Shown one piece after another: positions 37,201 through 48,650 of a stretch of DNA of 64,000 nucleotides. Numbering within the stretch: position 1 is the stretch's first letter; every line of letters starts with the position of its first letter. A program made the position numbers and the translations under genes. The stretch is taken from contig JAWRVZ010000134.1 of NCBI GenBank assembly GCA_037043235.1, forward strand, positions 1,810,501 through 1,874,500, in the 5' to 3' direction. Below the pieces are notes generated by a model. That model worked only from the letters and a program-made list of their open reading frames with translations, had not been told where the DNA came from and searched no databases. The DNA comes from Rhodeus uyekii (taxonomy: Eukaryota > Chordata > Actinopteri > Cypriniformes > Acheilognathidae).

Positions 37201-38361
37201 AATTTCCAGAAACCTAATAGCAGATGTTCAGTACAATTACGTTTTTGTCCTAGGTGACACAAAGCATATATAATATTGAATGTGTACATTTTTTACAAAA
37301 AAACAAAACAAAAAAACATTTCCCAATGCTGATTAAGAATCAAACAGTGATCACTTGAGCTGTAAGAAACAAAGAAAAAAGAAAAAAACAGCACTGAAAG
37401 TTAGGACCATTCTGCAGGCAAAAAAGTAATGGCAAAGATAATTCTGTGAACCAGATCTATGTTAACAAATATTTCACCTATTAGCATGTTTTATATATAT
37501 TTTAAAACATGTTATAAAAATGTGATTGCAGATTATATCTATTTTTTATGGATACATAGATTTTTATAGATATTTTTTAAATATATAAATAAATAAATTG
37601 ATTTTCACATAAAAAATGTGTGTGAACTATTGAGTACACAATCTTATCAAGCATTTATACAGAATATGGAATACATATAATAATAAAAATATTAAAATTC
37701 TGTTAACCTAAAATATGCTGCTGTTTTGAAATAATATTAATAATAAAAAAATAATAAAAAGCTAATATAAAACATGATTTGGTTTCAATGATAATATAAA
37801 ATAATAATATAAAGTTTGCTCGTGTAAAAACTGTTAAAAATTGTTAACATACATGCAATTTTTAATTACAGAATATTCCTTAATAATCCTGTTGACTTTA
37901 AACAAACGCTACTGTTAGACATCAGGCAAATAAAACAAAATGAATAACAAAAAATTAACTTGCAACTGCAGGGGAAATCTTACAGAACAAAGTTAGTAAA
38001 TAAAATGTAATTCAACAGATCATTACACAAACTCCATGTATTTGACAAGTGTGAGGAGAGACAGAAAACATAATTAGAAAGTGCATATCACTTACTCTAA
38101 ACACGGCGGCAATTCAGCTTTTCTGGTAAAGGTCAGGTCAGGGGTTGCAGCCATGTGGTGTACACTAATGAGAGTACCGATAATCACATCACCGTCCTGA
38201 TAGAGACCATCACCATCCAACTTCTGTGGAGCATCCAAACTCACACACTTTTCCTGCAGATTCTCCTCTACCAGAGAAAATCCCATCCCAGCCCTGCTTA
38301 TTGCCCACAGTAGCAGCACCAGCACATAAAGTGGAAGCCACGATATGACATGTACCATCAT
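32941..38361 (-). CDS. Vomeronasal type-2 receptor (V2R/OlfC), gene 4, complete inverted copy of gene 2
   Basis: Intact 870-residue class C GPCR on the reverse strand; exons 38361-38096, 37213-36937, 36806-35973, 35405-35196, 34068-33945 and 33842-32941. Every exon has the same length as in gene 2. Reading both genes, I count 0 amino-acid changes in exon 1, 5 in exon 2, 10 in exon 3, 4 in exon 4, 0 in exon 5 and 2 in exon 6, so change is concentrated in the ligand-binding part. Signal peptide (MMVHVISWLPLYVLVLLLWA), cysteine-rich linker and PKCYIILLKPENNTKK are all present. Intron 4 has grown to about 1.1 kb (177 bp in gene 2) through a Tigger-like insertion that leaves both splice sites intact. 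There is no sign of decay, so it is probably a working receptor. Confidence 0.95.
34250..35180. mobile_element. Tigger-like element remnant in intron 4 of V2R gene 4
   Basis: 34590-34935 matches the interior of the complete element at 53273-53740 (shared GATGTGAGTTATTAAATGAG and GATTTGTTTGATGAAGCGAT). 34980-35165 matches the 5590-5828 copy. The left part (about 34310-34440) may belong to another MITE. An AT repeat lies at about 34208-34250. Gene 2 lacks all of this, so it inserted after the duplication or was lost from arm A. Confidence 0.75.
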
Positions 38362-39174
38362 TGGGCACAGTTTGGTGTTACCAGCTTGTCTGGTGGTCTT
38401 CCTGCACCCTTGTGCATCAGTGTAGGGAAAGAAGAGGTATTTGTTTTGACCACAGTCCCAAGAGAGCAGTAGGAAAACAAGTGCCAAAACAATGAGGTCA
38501 AATTGCACCTCCTTTTTTTAGTCACAGAATTAAAGACAATTACACAATCATTTCTGATGAGTTCACAGTAAGATAGAGTGGCAGAGGGACTTTCAATATG
38601 TTTGGCATAGTGGGGTTCATAGTTGGTTCATAGTGGGGCTCTGAGACACAGTTATCTTCAGACTTGAAACAACAAAGCCCCATCTGCAGACTTTTAATTA
38701 TAAAGGTTTACCAGTTTTCCTGACAAAAACAGTCCCATGTAACAGCAACATGAGACTGTTTTTTACCTGTTGAAAAAAAACAGAATAACCTATAATACAT
38801 TTCATGTAGGTTTATTCGGCCTAGTGCCGATATAGTGCTGGTTAGTGCTGGTGTAGCAAGTGAACCAGAACAGTCATGGTGTTCTCAAGCAAAACAGAGA
38901 TACTGAAGCTGGTTAGAGACTATAGATAGGTATTGCAGGGTTGACTGTAAGTTGGCTAGTTGTCTATATGCAAGCATTGTATATAATTATATATTAACAC
39001 ATTAATGATGTTATTGGATGTGGTAATGTGCGCTGTGGAAACTGGATGACCAATTTCTGGCCAATTGCAGTCCTGCTAAGCCTTGTGAACCTAAGCCTTG
39101 TGTGTTTCTCTACGATGGCCATGCTCTATGCCTACCAAGCGGATGTAAAGCTGGATGAGGGTGATGGTTTAACT
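38362..39174. other. Upstream flank of V2R gene 4
   Basis: Shares its first 200 or so bases with the gene 2 upstream flank and so is a candidate promoter region for both. 39000-39174 is the arm B copy of the decayed DIRS gag remnant. About 38660-38990 has no counterpart in arm A and no feature that I recognise. Confidence 0.45.
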
Positions 39175-40701
39175 TAGGGGTGTCAAACTCATTTTGGTCA
39201 GGGGGCCGCACACTGCTTAATCTGATGTCAAGGGGGCCGAGCACTAAACTCATAGCAAAATTATATAGAACTAACAATAAGTCCGCTTTTTTGTGGACTA
39301 TTATATTAGTGTATTATATTATAAATGATATTAAATTATAAAAATCTTTAAATTAAATGAATTGCCCTTTTACAAAATATATTACAAACAACCTACGTAT
39401 AGTATGTGCAATTTCAAAACCACAGTTTACTCAGTTTAACACTTATTTAAGTGCATTATGCATAAAAAGTGTCTATTATTTTACAATGATGCAAAGCATT
39501 TAGTCAGTTTTGTGGAACTTAAAAACACTGTCCTGCATGTTAACAAAAATCAAATATCAATTATTTAAAATTCATTTTCCAACTCTGGGAAGCAATTCTG
39601 AATACATGAATTAATTTCATACACTTAAAATCTTAAGTGGCAGCTGTTTAAAAAAAAAAAAGTTTTGTAAAATTTGCACGTTTATACATAAGTATGTGTG
39701 TTTTTTTTATATAAACAAATTAACTGTATCACTTTGCGAAAACTGCAATTTGCAATTAGAGTTCGCTAAAGACCTGTCGTCAGGATGAACGCTTCTGCGC
39801 GAAGCTGCTTTCACTGCAGCATCACTGGCCTCTCCGGGTGAAAACAGATCGCTGTTTCCTCAGACCCACCATCATTTCATTTACTTTCTGTATTCTCAGT
39901 TGTCCGTGCAAGCTGTTGTATTTCTCGCCATGCTGAGTTTTATGGTAATCATGCAGTTTAGGTGCCTATATTCAAACGGTCACAGATCGCGTAATTTCAG
40001 ACGGCTGGCATAACTTCTTAGATCCGAACGACAGGGAGATCCACACGAACAACGTCGAGAATATGTGGATGCGTGCCAAACGCAAACTTAAAACACAGTT
40101 TGGCACGTCACGCATCCTATTTCCATCCTCACGAGTTTGTGTTCCGAAATCGATTGCGAAACGATGACGTTTGCAGCAGCATTATCTGCTATAGCTGCCA
40201 ATTATCCCGTGTAGATGTTGGGTTAAAACTGTTTTGTTGCTTTCTTTGAACATGTATGATTATCTTTAAATCCTTATTGCTTATTTAGTGTTTTTTGAAT
40301 ATACGCTCCTAAACTCCATGCTTAATACCGGTTTTATAGTGGCGCCGAATATTATATTCCTTAAGCACCCAAACTTGCTGCTGCACACCAGCACACGGGT
40401 TTCCCATTCACCTCCGTGAACATATAGGAAGAGGTCCATTTTTCTTGATAAATCCGCCACTTTGTGTCCACCTTTCTCTTTTTTGACGAAGATATTTCGA
40501 TGATGAGACGGACAACAGGAAAGCGCGTAAACTGACGGAACTAAACGCCACTCAGACCCTGAAGCTCAGAGCTGCCATCTGCTGTTAGTTCTGTCGAAAA
40601 TAAAAAAATATTTTTTTCATATTGCAGATTTATCTCCCGGGCCGGACTGAACCCCCTGGCGGGCCGGATCCGGCCCGCGGGCCGTACGTTTGACACCCCT
40701 G
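39175..40701. mobile_element. hAT-superfamily element in arm B
   Basis: A 1527-bp unit with ends AGGGGTGTCAAACTC and GTTTGACACCCCTG, flanked by a perfect 8-bp duplication GTTTAACT (39167-39174 and 40702-40709). Arm A has the uninterrupted target (GGTTTAACTATTAA on the reverse strand at about 8060), so the empty site proves the insertion. The first base is T where the other end implies C. Confidence 0.93.
39970..40214 (+). pseudogene. IS1595/Merlin-type transposase C-terminal fragment inside the hAT element
   Basis: One frame reads DGWHNFLDPNDREIHTNNVE then NMWMRAKRKLKTQFGTSR. Two frameshifts on, HEFVFRNRLRN and FAAALSAIAANYPV end at a TAG (40212-40214). The H-T-N-x-V-E-x-x-W, R-x-K-R-K and E-F-x-x-R pattern is that of the ISXO2-like DDE transposases, which eukaryotes carry as Merlin elements. 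The N-terminal catalytic part is absent. A hAT transposase would not look like this, so it seems to be captured or nested sequence. Family recognition is from memory and untested. Confidence 0.5.
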
Positions 40702-41104
40702 GTTTAACTATTAACGAGGTAAATAACTCAAGCTGGCTACTAACTTGGTGCTTAGGGCTACCTGTTTGTGAAACTGGGCCCTGATATTATGAAAATAGTT
40801 TAATATCTTTGGATCTCTAGATTAAAAAAGTTCACAAGTACACAAGAGGTCACACTTTATTCTTTTTAGCCCATGCAAATCTTGGATTAGCATACAGACT
40901 GCGTATAATGTTTAAGAGGGCAGTCCAGTCAAAAATAAAAATGAATATTTAAAAGTTTTTTTTTTTTTAAACCCACACACAGTGACTGTGACAGTTATCC
41001 AGCCGCAGTGAAGTTGAAACAATAGATAACTATTAACCATTGTTTCTGACTAACTGTCATAAATGCATGGGTTACGATCTACTTGTATATGAACTCACAA
41101 AGAT
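40702..41104. other. Arm B remainder up to the third DIRS copy
   Basis: 40710-40895 matches the arm A flank (GCTACTAACTTGGTGCTTAG, then CCATGCAAATCTTGGATTAG). 40900-41104 has no arm A match and no gene. Confidence 0.55.
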
Positions 41105-43458
41105 GGATTATTTTCAGTACTCCCTTGTTCAGACCATTCCCTCGCTTTGCGTTTGAGGGTCTGGCATGCCAGTACAAAGTCCTCCCCTTTGATTTGTCCC
41201 TGTCTCCCCGCATCTTCACCAAAGTCGCAGAGGTTGCCCTTTCCCCCCTCAGGGAGGTGGGCATCCGCATCCTGAACTACCTCGACGACTGCCTCATTTT
41301 GGCCCAGTCATGGGATCAGATGTTCGAGCACAGGGACTTGGTGCTTAGACACCTCAACCATTTGGGGCTTCGGGTCAACTGGGAGAAGAGCAAGCTCTCC
41401 CCTGCACAGAGCATCTCTTTTCTCGGACTGGAGTTGGACCAACGAACGTGCACAGTCAGTGTTGAACTGCCTGAAAGTAGTCAGGAGTAAAACAGTGGTC
41501 CCACTGAAACAGTTTCAGAGGCTCCTGGGGCATATGTCATCCGCAGCCGCTGTAACGCTGCCCGGGTTGATGCATATGAGACAACTTCAACACTAGTTAT
41601 GGGACCGAGTCCAGAGGTGGGCATGGCACCATGGCACATTCCATGTGGCAATTACACTGACTTGTCGCCAAACATTCAGCCCTTGGTCGGACCTTACTTT
41701 TCTACGGGCCGGAGGTCCCCTAGGACAAGTGTCCAGGCATGTTGTTGTCACAATAGATGTCTCCAACACTGGCTGCGGTGCCGTATGCATCGGGCATGCT
41801 GCTTCGGACTCCTGGATAGGACCCGGGCAGCAGTGGCATATCAATTGCCTCGATTTGCTAGCAGTACCCCTTGCATTAAGCCAGTTCCGACCGTTGCTGC
41901 AGGGCAAACATGTACTGGTCCGCACGGACAACACATCGACCGTGGTGTACATCAGCCATCAAGGTGGTCTATACTCCCATCGCATGTTGCAACTGGCCCG
42001 CCACCTCCTCCTCTGGAGTCAGCATCGACTCAGGTTGCTGCGTGCCATTTACATGCCGAGCGAGCTCAATCGTACAGCCGACGCGCTCTCACGACAGCTC
42101 ACATTCCCGGGAGAATGGAGACTCCACCCCCAGGCGGTTCAGCTGGTCTGGAGTCGATTTGGGGAGGCACAGGTAGACCTGTTTGATTCACGGGAATCCT
42201 CCCACTGCCAGTTGTTCTTTTCCCTGACCGACGGGACCCTCGGCACAGATACACTGGCACACAGCTGGCCCCGGGGCTTACTCAAGTATGCGTTTCCCCC
42301 AGTGAGCCTTCTCGCACAGACCCTGTGCAAGGTCAGGGAGGACGAGGAGCAGGTCTTGCTAGTTGCGCCATTTTCGCCCAACTGGACCGTGTTTCCAGAA
42401 CCGGCGGTGGTAGACACTATTACTTCCACTATTACTCTAGAGCCTGCTCTACGAGGCATGGTTATGCTTTGAAGTGGAGTCTATTCTCTGAGTGGTGCTC
42501 TTCCCGATGGGAAGACCCCCAGAATTGCTCGGTCAGTGTGCTTTCCTTCCTTCAAGATGGGTTGGAGCGGCAGCTTTCCCCCTCCACCTTGAAGGTGTAT
42601 GTCGCCGCCATTGCAGTACATCATGTCCCTGTCAATGGCAGGTCACTCGGAAAGCCTGAACATCAGGCTCCTAAGAGGAGCCAGGAGGTTAAACCCTTTC
42701 CCTCCTGGGACCTGTCTGTCGTCCTCACGGGCCTACAGAGAGCTCCCTTCGAGCCCCTGGAGTCAGTTAAGCTCAAGACCTTGTCCTTTAAAGCAGTGCT
42801 CCTGACTGTGCTCACTTCCTTCAAGATGGTAGGGGACCTGCAGGCATTTTCGGTCAGTAAATCGTGCTTTGAATTCTGGCCGGCCCTGTCTCACGTTGTC
42901 CTGAGACCCCGGCTTGGATATCTGCCCAAAGTTCCCACCACTCCCTTTTGGGACCAGGTGGTGAACCCACAAGCACTGCCCCGGGAGGAGGTAGACCCAG
43001 CCCTCACGTTGCTGTGGCCCTTCCGCACACTACGTGTTTATGTGGACCGCACGCAGAGCATCAGAAGCTCTGAGCAGCTTTTTGTCCATTTTGGGGGACA
43101 GCAGACGGGTATCCAGTGGGCGAGGTTAGCCCACTGGATAGTGGATGCCATTGCCCAGGGCGAGCCATGCCCCCTGGGGGTGAGGGCTCACTCCACACGG
43201 GGTGTTGCTTCCTCTTGGGCTTTGGCGCATGGTGCCTCTCTGACAGACATCTGTAAAGCTGCGGGCTGGGCGACACCTAAGACATTTTCGAGATTTTACA
43301 ATCTCCGGGTGGAGCCAGTTTCTTCCTGTGTGCTGGGAACAAGCAGGTTATGTTGGGAAGACAGGCTCGGTGTCCTGCTTGCAGTGCCATTCCCCTCTAA
43401 ACGGGGATACGAGCGCTTATTTACTCTTAAAGTGAGTTCCCGACTTGGCGAACCCTGA
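41105..43458 (+). pseudogene. Third DIRS-like copy: RT, RNase H and recombinase remnants
   Basis: 5'-truncated and of a different subfamily from the element at 13501. RT starts in mid-domain (FAFEGLACQYKVLPFDLSLS) and keeps motif C NYLDDCLILAQS. The frame breaks after 41490. RNase H and the C-terminal region lie at 41645-42472 (VVTIDVSNTGCGAVCI, LVRTDNTSTVVYIS, RTADALSRQ, EWRLHPQAVQLVWSRFGEAQ). The recombinase is at about 42470-43340 in another frame (LSPSTLKVYVAAIAVHHVPV, HSTRGVASSWA, FSRFYNLRVEP). The first catalytic Arg is Met here (SFKMVGDLQ; codon 42826-42828). Gag and the left end are missing, so it cannot be autonomous. Confidence 0.85.
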
Positions 43459-44350
43459 ATCGAGTTCCTCCTGCATTTCTTCAGTGGTCGGATGTGGCGG
43501 AGACGTCTGACGCTAGACCCAGTGCTCGTGTGTATGCCCCAGTGGTCAGCCCTTGTTCTGGGCTAGATGCCCATGTGATGAGATTCACTCTTGATAATCC
43601 CATATGTGTACACTCCACGATATGGTTTTCCCTCTCGATAAACCTGTGTCTTTCCCTTGGCGGTCCTGCTCTGTCCCGTCTCTTCCGGTAGACTGTCCTC
43701 TCTGGGATAGGTAGGACCTACCTTAGAGACCTACCTTAGTACTGCCCCTCGGGTCAGTCCATATGTGTAACCACCACACGTTACCTCCCCCAGGGGCAGG
43801 GTGTGGTCTCCGTAGCATCCCCCATTGGGCGTTTTCCCAGTGTTAACAATCCCGGCTGGCATGGAGGACTAAGCTCGGGCTTACTTGGGGCGCTGGGTAG
43901 GTTACAAATATGTGAGAGCAGTTGCCTAAGGGCACGCCATAGCTTGCCAGCATCTGCATCTCTAATAGTTGTAACACGGTTCAGTGCCTGTGGTGTTTTC
44001 CATAGGGACCCCATGACGTCATAACATCGAACGTGACTGACTGATAGAAAACATCTATGTTAGGTCCCCTTGCCACAGTCCTGAACAACCACTGAATGGC
44101 CGGGATACTCTCACGGGTCCTCAGCAAAATATGAATGAAGTGAGTAATGCCGGTCCTATTTATACCCGTATGCCAGGTGTCACTGTTGTCACTTCCCTGT
44201 CAGTAAGGTCATGAGTTCCCTTCCTGTCTATTGTGTCTACACTTCCGTCTCTCCGCATCGCACATGTTACTTCTGAAGTGTGACAGGATGATTGTCTCAG
44301 TTCAGTTCCCCATCTGTCAGTCACTACTACGACTGAAGAATAGGGATTCA
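43459..44350 (+). mobile_element. Probable 3' non-coding end of the third DIRS copy
   Basis: GC-rich, non-coding sequence following the recombinase stop and absent from arm A. I could not recognise its terminal repeats by eye. Arm homology resumes at about 44380. Confidence 0.4.
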
Positions 44351-44721
44351 AATTCAGGCACACCTAAAACACACCTCTGAGTTTTATAAAAATTGTCAAT
44401 GGAATTGGTGAGTGGAATTTGCATGCCAAGTCACTCCCCTGTATATACAGGCATATAAAATAGCAACTTGTATCCACTCATTCAGAAATTTGCTTCAGAC
44501 CTGAGTGGTTTCAGCAGCAATCACACTTTCACATAATCTTGGAAAAGAGTTGCTGTCACAGCACCGTCCAAGCAGGATTCTAATTTAGCCTTTTTTATGT
44601 CCCCTGTTCCTTTGTTTCAGATCTTTCCATCACTCATCAGTCAACATGGACACTAAGTCACAGCTGTTTATCATTTTTTCATTACCACTCATGTATTTAG
44701 ATCTCCCTGTTTACTCCTCAG

Positions 44722-45090
44722 TTGTCGTTTGTTGTTTGTGTGAATGTTATGTTTGTGTTAAACCACATGTATGAAGAGCATCATCTGCAACTCAACCTGG
44801 CAAAGACGGAGCTTCTAGTCTTTCCTGCCGATCCAACCCAACAGTGTGACTTCACCGTCCAGATTGGTGCCACCACGATTACCCCATCAAGGTCTGCCAA
44901 AAATCTTGGAGTGATCTTTGAGGACCAACTGACCTTCAAAGATCACATCGCAAAGATGGCTCGATCTGCAGGTTTGGACTGTACAACATCAGGACGATCA
45001 GGCCATTCCTAACTGAGCAAGCTACACAACTTCTGGTGCAGGCCATGATCATTTCCAGACTGGACTACTGCAATGCTCTTTATGTCTGAA
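44722..45090 (+). pseudogene. LINE reverse transcriptase fragment (L2/Maui-like)
   Basis: Reads HHLQLNLAKTELLVFPADPT, then SAKNLGVIFEDQLTFKDHIA, then (after a frameshift near 44980) LYNIRTIRPFLTEQATQLLV and IISRLDYCNALY, the palm-thumb part of an L2-type LINE RT. It is short, truncated at both ends and has one frameshift. Confidence 0.75.
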
Positions 45091-45104
45091 TGATACTTTT
45101 CTAT

Positions 45105-46185
45105 CCATGTATTTCTCGTTGGGGCCATTTTTCATCTTCATGCTCCCATGCAGAGTATCTCTTTTTTTGGTGTATGGGGTTAGACTTGGTCAATGTGATG
45201 TCTCATCAATGAGACCACTCGGTCGGTGCTGAAATGCCCGAATATGTTTAGGAGGAAAACAGCTGTTCCACTGAAATATTTTCTGATATATCAGGGTCCT
45301 TGGGCATATGGCAACCGCAACTACAGAATTGTACAAAGATTGATGCATTTGGAAACGCTACAGCACTGATTTCACAGCCGCATCCCAAGATGGACATGGC
45401 ACCACGTCACACTCTGACCATCACAATGATCTGTTGCAGATTTGGCAATTGCTTCAGGGCAAACATGTGTTGGTTAGGATGGACAACACTGTGACAGTAG
45501 TGTATATCAACCGTCAAGATGATGTATGCTCATGTCGCCTGACACAAGTCAGAAGCAACTTAGATCACTCTACACCATTTATATTCAGGTCAAGCTCAAT
45601 CATGTAGCCAAAGTGCTTTCAAGGCAGCTTACAAGGATCATCGATGATCCAGAGAGGACTACAGAAGCTTCCTTTGAGCCTCGAAGTCGGGTGAGCACAA
45701 ATACTGTCTCTTAAGACAAAGTCTATGATTGCACACGTGCCAGCTTTGTCTCTTGTGATCCTGAGAGCCTTGCCTGGATACATGCCCAAAGTTCCCTCCA
45801 CTCACTTATGGGACCAGGTGGTGAACTTGTAGGTACTGCCCCCAGATGAAGCAAACCCAGCACTTCAGCTACTGTGTCTTGTTCAAGCATGTTTATGTGG
45901 ACGGCACACAGAGCCTTAGAAGTTCTGAGAAGCTTTTTGCCTGTTTGGAGGATGGCAGAAGGGAAAGACTGTCTCCAAAGAGAGGTTGGCTAGTGGATGC
46001 CATTGCCTTAATGTACCAACTTCAAGGTATGCTGTGCCATCTCGGAGTGAGGATTCACTCCACAAAGAGTTTTGCTTCCAGGGCGTTAATGCACAGCACC
46101 TCTCTTGCCGACATTTGCAGAGCTGCGGTCTGGGCAACACGGTTTCTTTCTATGTGTTTGGTACAATGTAATGTAGGGGAAAACT
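45105..46185 (+). pseudogene. Heavily decayed DIRS remnant, same subfamily as the third copy
   Basis: Pieces in several frames: SLHTIYIQ-like RNase H text with KVLSRQL (about 45610-45640), LAWIHAQSSLHSLMGP-like text (about 45765-45815), RSSEKLFACLEDG (45920-45960) and IHSTKSFASRAL (about 46050-46085). All align in order with the 41105-43458 copy. Many stops and frameshifts; no function. Confidence 0.65.
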
Positions 46186-46374
46186 GGATCAGTGTCAGCG
46201 GAGGGTGGTGCGAGCGTCATCTGTGCAGTAGGATATCTGTGCAGTCATCTGTGCAGTAGGAAAATGTTGACAGTAGGACTGATGTGATAAGTGAGGTATG
46301 TTTCATGGATCTCTTCACCTCACTGCCTAAATGACCAAATTGCTGTAGCCATGCACTACAAAACTATGGGCGGA

Positions 46375-47630
46375 CATACAGTATGTTCCATCACGACTAC
46401 GTCTTGGACTCAGTTTATACATTACCTGGCTTTGAACACCCAGGCAGCCAGTTGACCCTCTCACTTATCAGCAATCGCTACTGGTGACCCAATATGGCCC
46501 AGGAAGTCTCCCGTTTTGTCAAAGGATGCCTAGTGTCACCTCTAAAGTCCCATGCCATTGGCCAGAAGCTAAACTGGTCTCCTTCCGGTCTCAAGTTGAT
46601 CCTGATCCCAACTCACAGATCTACCAACTTCTGACAGTTATTCATGTATCCTCGTCATTATAAACTGCTTCTCAAAAGCCTGCAAACTAATCCCTAAAAG
46701 AAGGCTGCTTACTGGCATGGCCGTCTCAGACCATATTCCCCAAGTCATATCCTGAGTCAGGAATGCCGTCTTACACCTACTTACACCTAGTCACTATCAG
46801 CTTACATATGCAGCCTAATGGCCAGACTGAGCAGAAGATCCAAGAGATCGAGAGATACCTGCAGTTATAATGTCAGTTATAATGATGACCATGAAAGCTG
46901 GAGCTGTTTCCTCCCTTGGGCTGAGTATGCACTAAATTCTTTATATCAAACATCCAACGGTCTAACATCTTTCCAGTCAGGTGAGCCTTCCAATGTTCCA
47001 CCATCACTGGTGGTTCCAGGTGAGCGAGAGTGTCTAGGACATATATCTGCAAAGAGCAGTATGAAAATGGAAAAGCCAGGCCAACGTTAGAAGACCTGCT
47101 ACCCCTCAGTACCATCTTGGACAGAAGGTCTGACTCTCAACCAGGGACATCGGTCTCAGACTGCCCAAGTCACAAGCTAAGACCCCGCTATATCATGTAT
47201 CTCTCCTCAAACTCTTCACTAACCCATGTTGATGACATGCCTCCTCCTCCTCCGCCCGTGGACCTTGCAGAAGAGAACATCTATTAGGTAAACACCATCC
47301 TGGACTCTCATAGACAAGACGGCCAACAAGAATACCTTGTCGAATGGGAGGAGTTCGGCCCAAAGGAACGATCACCTCGTTGTTCAAACCTGAACTACTT
47401 ACCCAACTTCCTACCTCATTAACTGCCTGCTTCTTCAAACATCTCTCCCTACCCAGTCATTCATCTGATGTCATTTCCCTATCTAATCTGCGCAATAAAA
47501 CCTTGTTCAGATCTTACCTGTATGCTGAACTTGTATGTCGACACTTGCCTAGAACTCACTCTGCTGCTAAACAATTGTTAAACAATATTCCAACACACTT
47601 TCTAATTATATCTGGACTTTAATGACGACA
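46375..47630 (+). pseudogene. Ty3/gypsy integrase and chromodomain remnant
   Basis: Fragments in order: PNMAQEVSRFVKGC (about 46490-46530; integrase zinc-binding region), VVSSLGLSMH-type/FLPWAEYALNSLYQTSNGLT (46906-46965), GEPSNVPPSLVVP, LGQKVWLSTRD-like text (about 47110-47150) and QEYLVEWEEFGPKERSPR (about 47329-47380; chromodomain). These are standard landmarks of fish gypsy pol. Frames are broken throughout, and RT and gag are absent. Confidence 0.78.
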
Positions 47631-48293
47631 AACTGTGATGTAGAATAAGAACGCTAATATTCGTGTCGTTATTAATTTGGTTTTCGTTTTGTGCATTCCC
47701 GCAGTGGTGCTTTTTTTGGCACAACACTGGTGTCCCCTTGAGAATAACAGGTTTAAAGCAAACACTGTTAATACACAGTTAGATAGGAAAATGAAAGCAT
47801 AAACATTTTAATGCTGTAAAAGTGTGCACACTGAGAGAAGCAATCAGCAGATGCTGGCTATTTCAGGCAATTCAAGTTAGCGAGTAGTCTACTATTAATA
47901 AACACTACTTTAATTGATCTCTTCAGCAGCGCTAAGCTGTTAATGCACATTTAATTAATTATATCTTATTTTTGCATTATTTCTATTTTGCAATTCTTTT
48001 TGCAAATCCCTAACCCAAACTTCTTTTTGCACAATACTTAATTTTTATTTCGCCGAATGGAACTACATGGTTGTAGTCTTAATGGGCTGTATTTCAGTCA
48101 CTATTTCATATTCATCCTGTTGTCTGACAACAGAAACACAACAACACATAAATTAAATCAGTTTTATTGGGAAGTTGACTGTATTAAAATATAGTATGTG
48201 TGCACAGACAGTAGGAGAGAAGCAAACAAATGTAAACCAATTAAACTAGGCAGAACCTAACCTCCGCAATTAAGTCGTGATTAATTATCGTAT

Positions 48294-48650
48294 GTGTCAC
48301 AGTCTCGTCATGTTGCACTTCCATGTCCTGTCTGTGGATCTTCTCGTGCCCTTGTGTCACCTGTCTTGTTAATCACTTACTTTGTTTAGTTCTGTCAGGT
48401 GTCCCTCATATTCTCCGTTTATAAATCCCCTCCTGTGCTCCCATGTCTTTGTCTATCGTTGACGTCTCATGGTTCCGTGTGGATGTTGTGTACCTCCCAT
48501 GTTTCTCCTGGTTCCTCTGTAGTTTCCACTATTACGTGCCTTTTTGAGCTGATATTTTTTTAGTCTTTTCATTTCGGGTTTCAATAAAGTTACTTTCTTT
48601 TGGAAACCTGTTTCTCCTTATTCCTCCGCATCGCACACCAGCAACTTACA
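48294..48650 (+). mobile_element. Gypsy-like LTR segment
   Basis: Starts TGTGTCACAGTCTCGTCATG and ends near TCCTCCGCATCGCACACCAG, with CAATAAAG (about 48580) near the 3' end, a fish gypsy LTR profile. No target duplication was found, so the boundaries are approximate. 47631-48293 shows no gene. Confidence 0.45.

Larger units (their letters stand above)
32516..44654 (-). repeat. Inverted duplication, arm B (contains V2R gene 4)
   Basis: Reverse complement of arm A (7331-13500). It is about 12.1 kb against 6.2 kb because of later insertions: Tigger-like sequence in intron 4 of gene 4 (about 34250-35180), a hAT element (39175-40701) and a third DIRS copy (about 41105-44350). The outer edge is near CATGGACAC (44646-44654); the inner edge is TTTTGTATTAAAGTACC (32516 onward). 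Confidence 0.85.
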
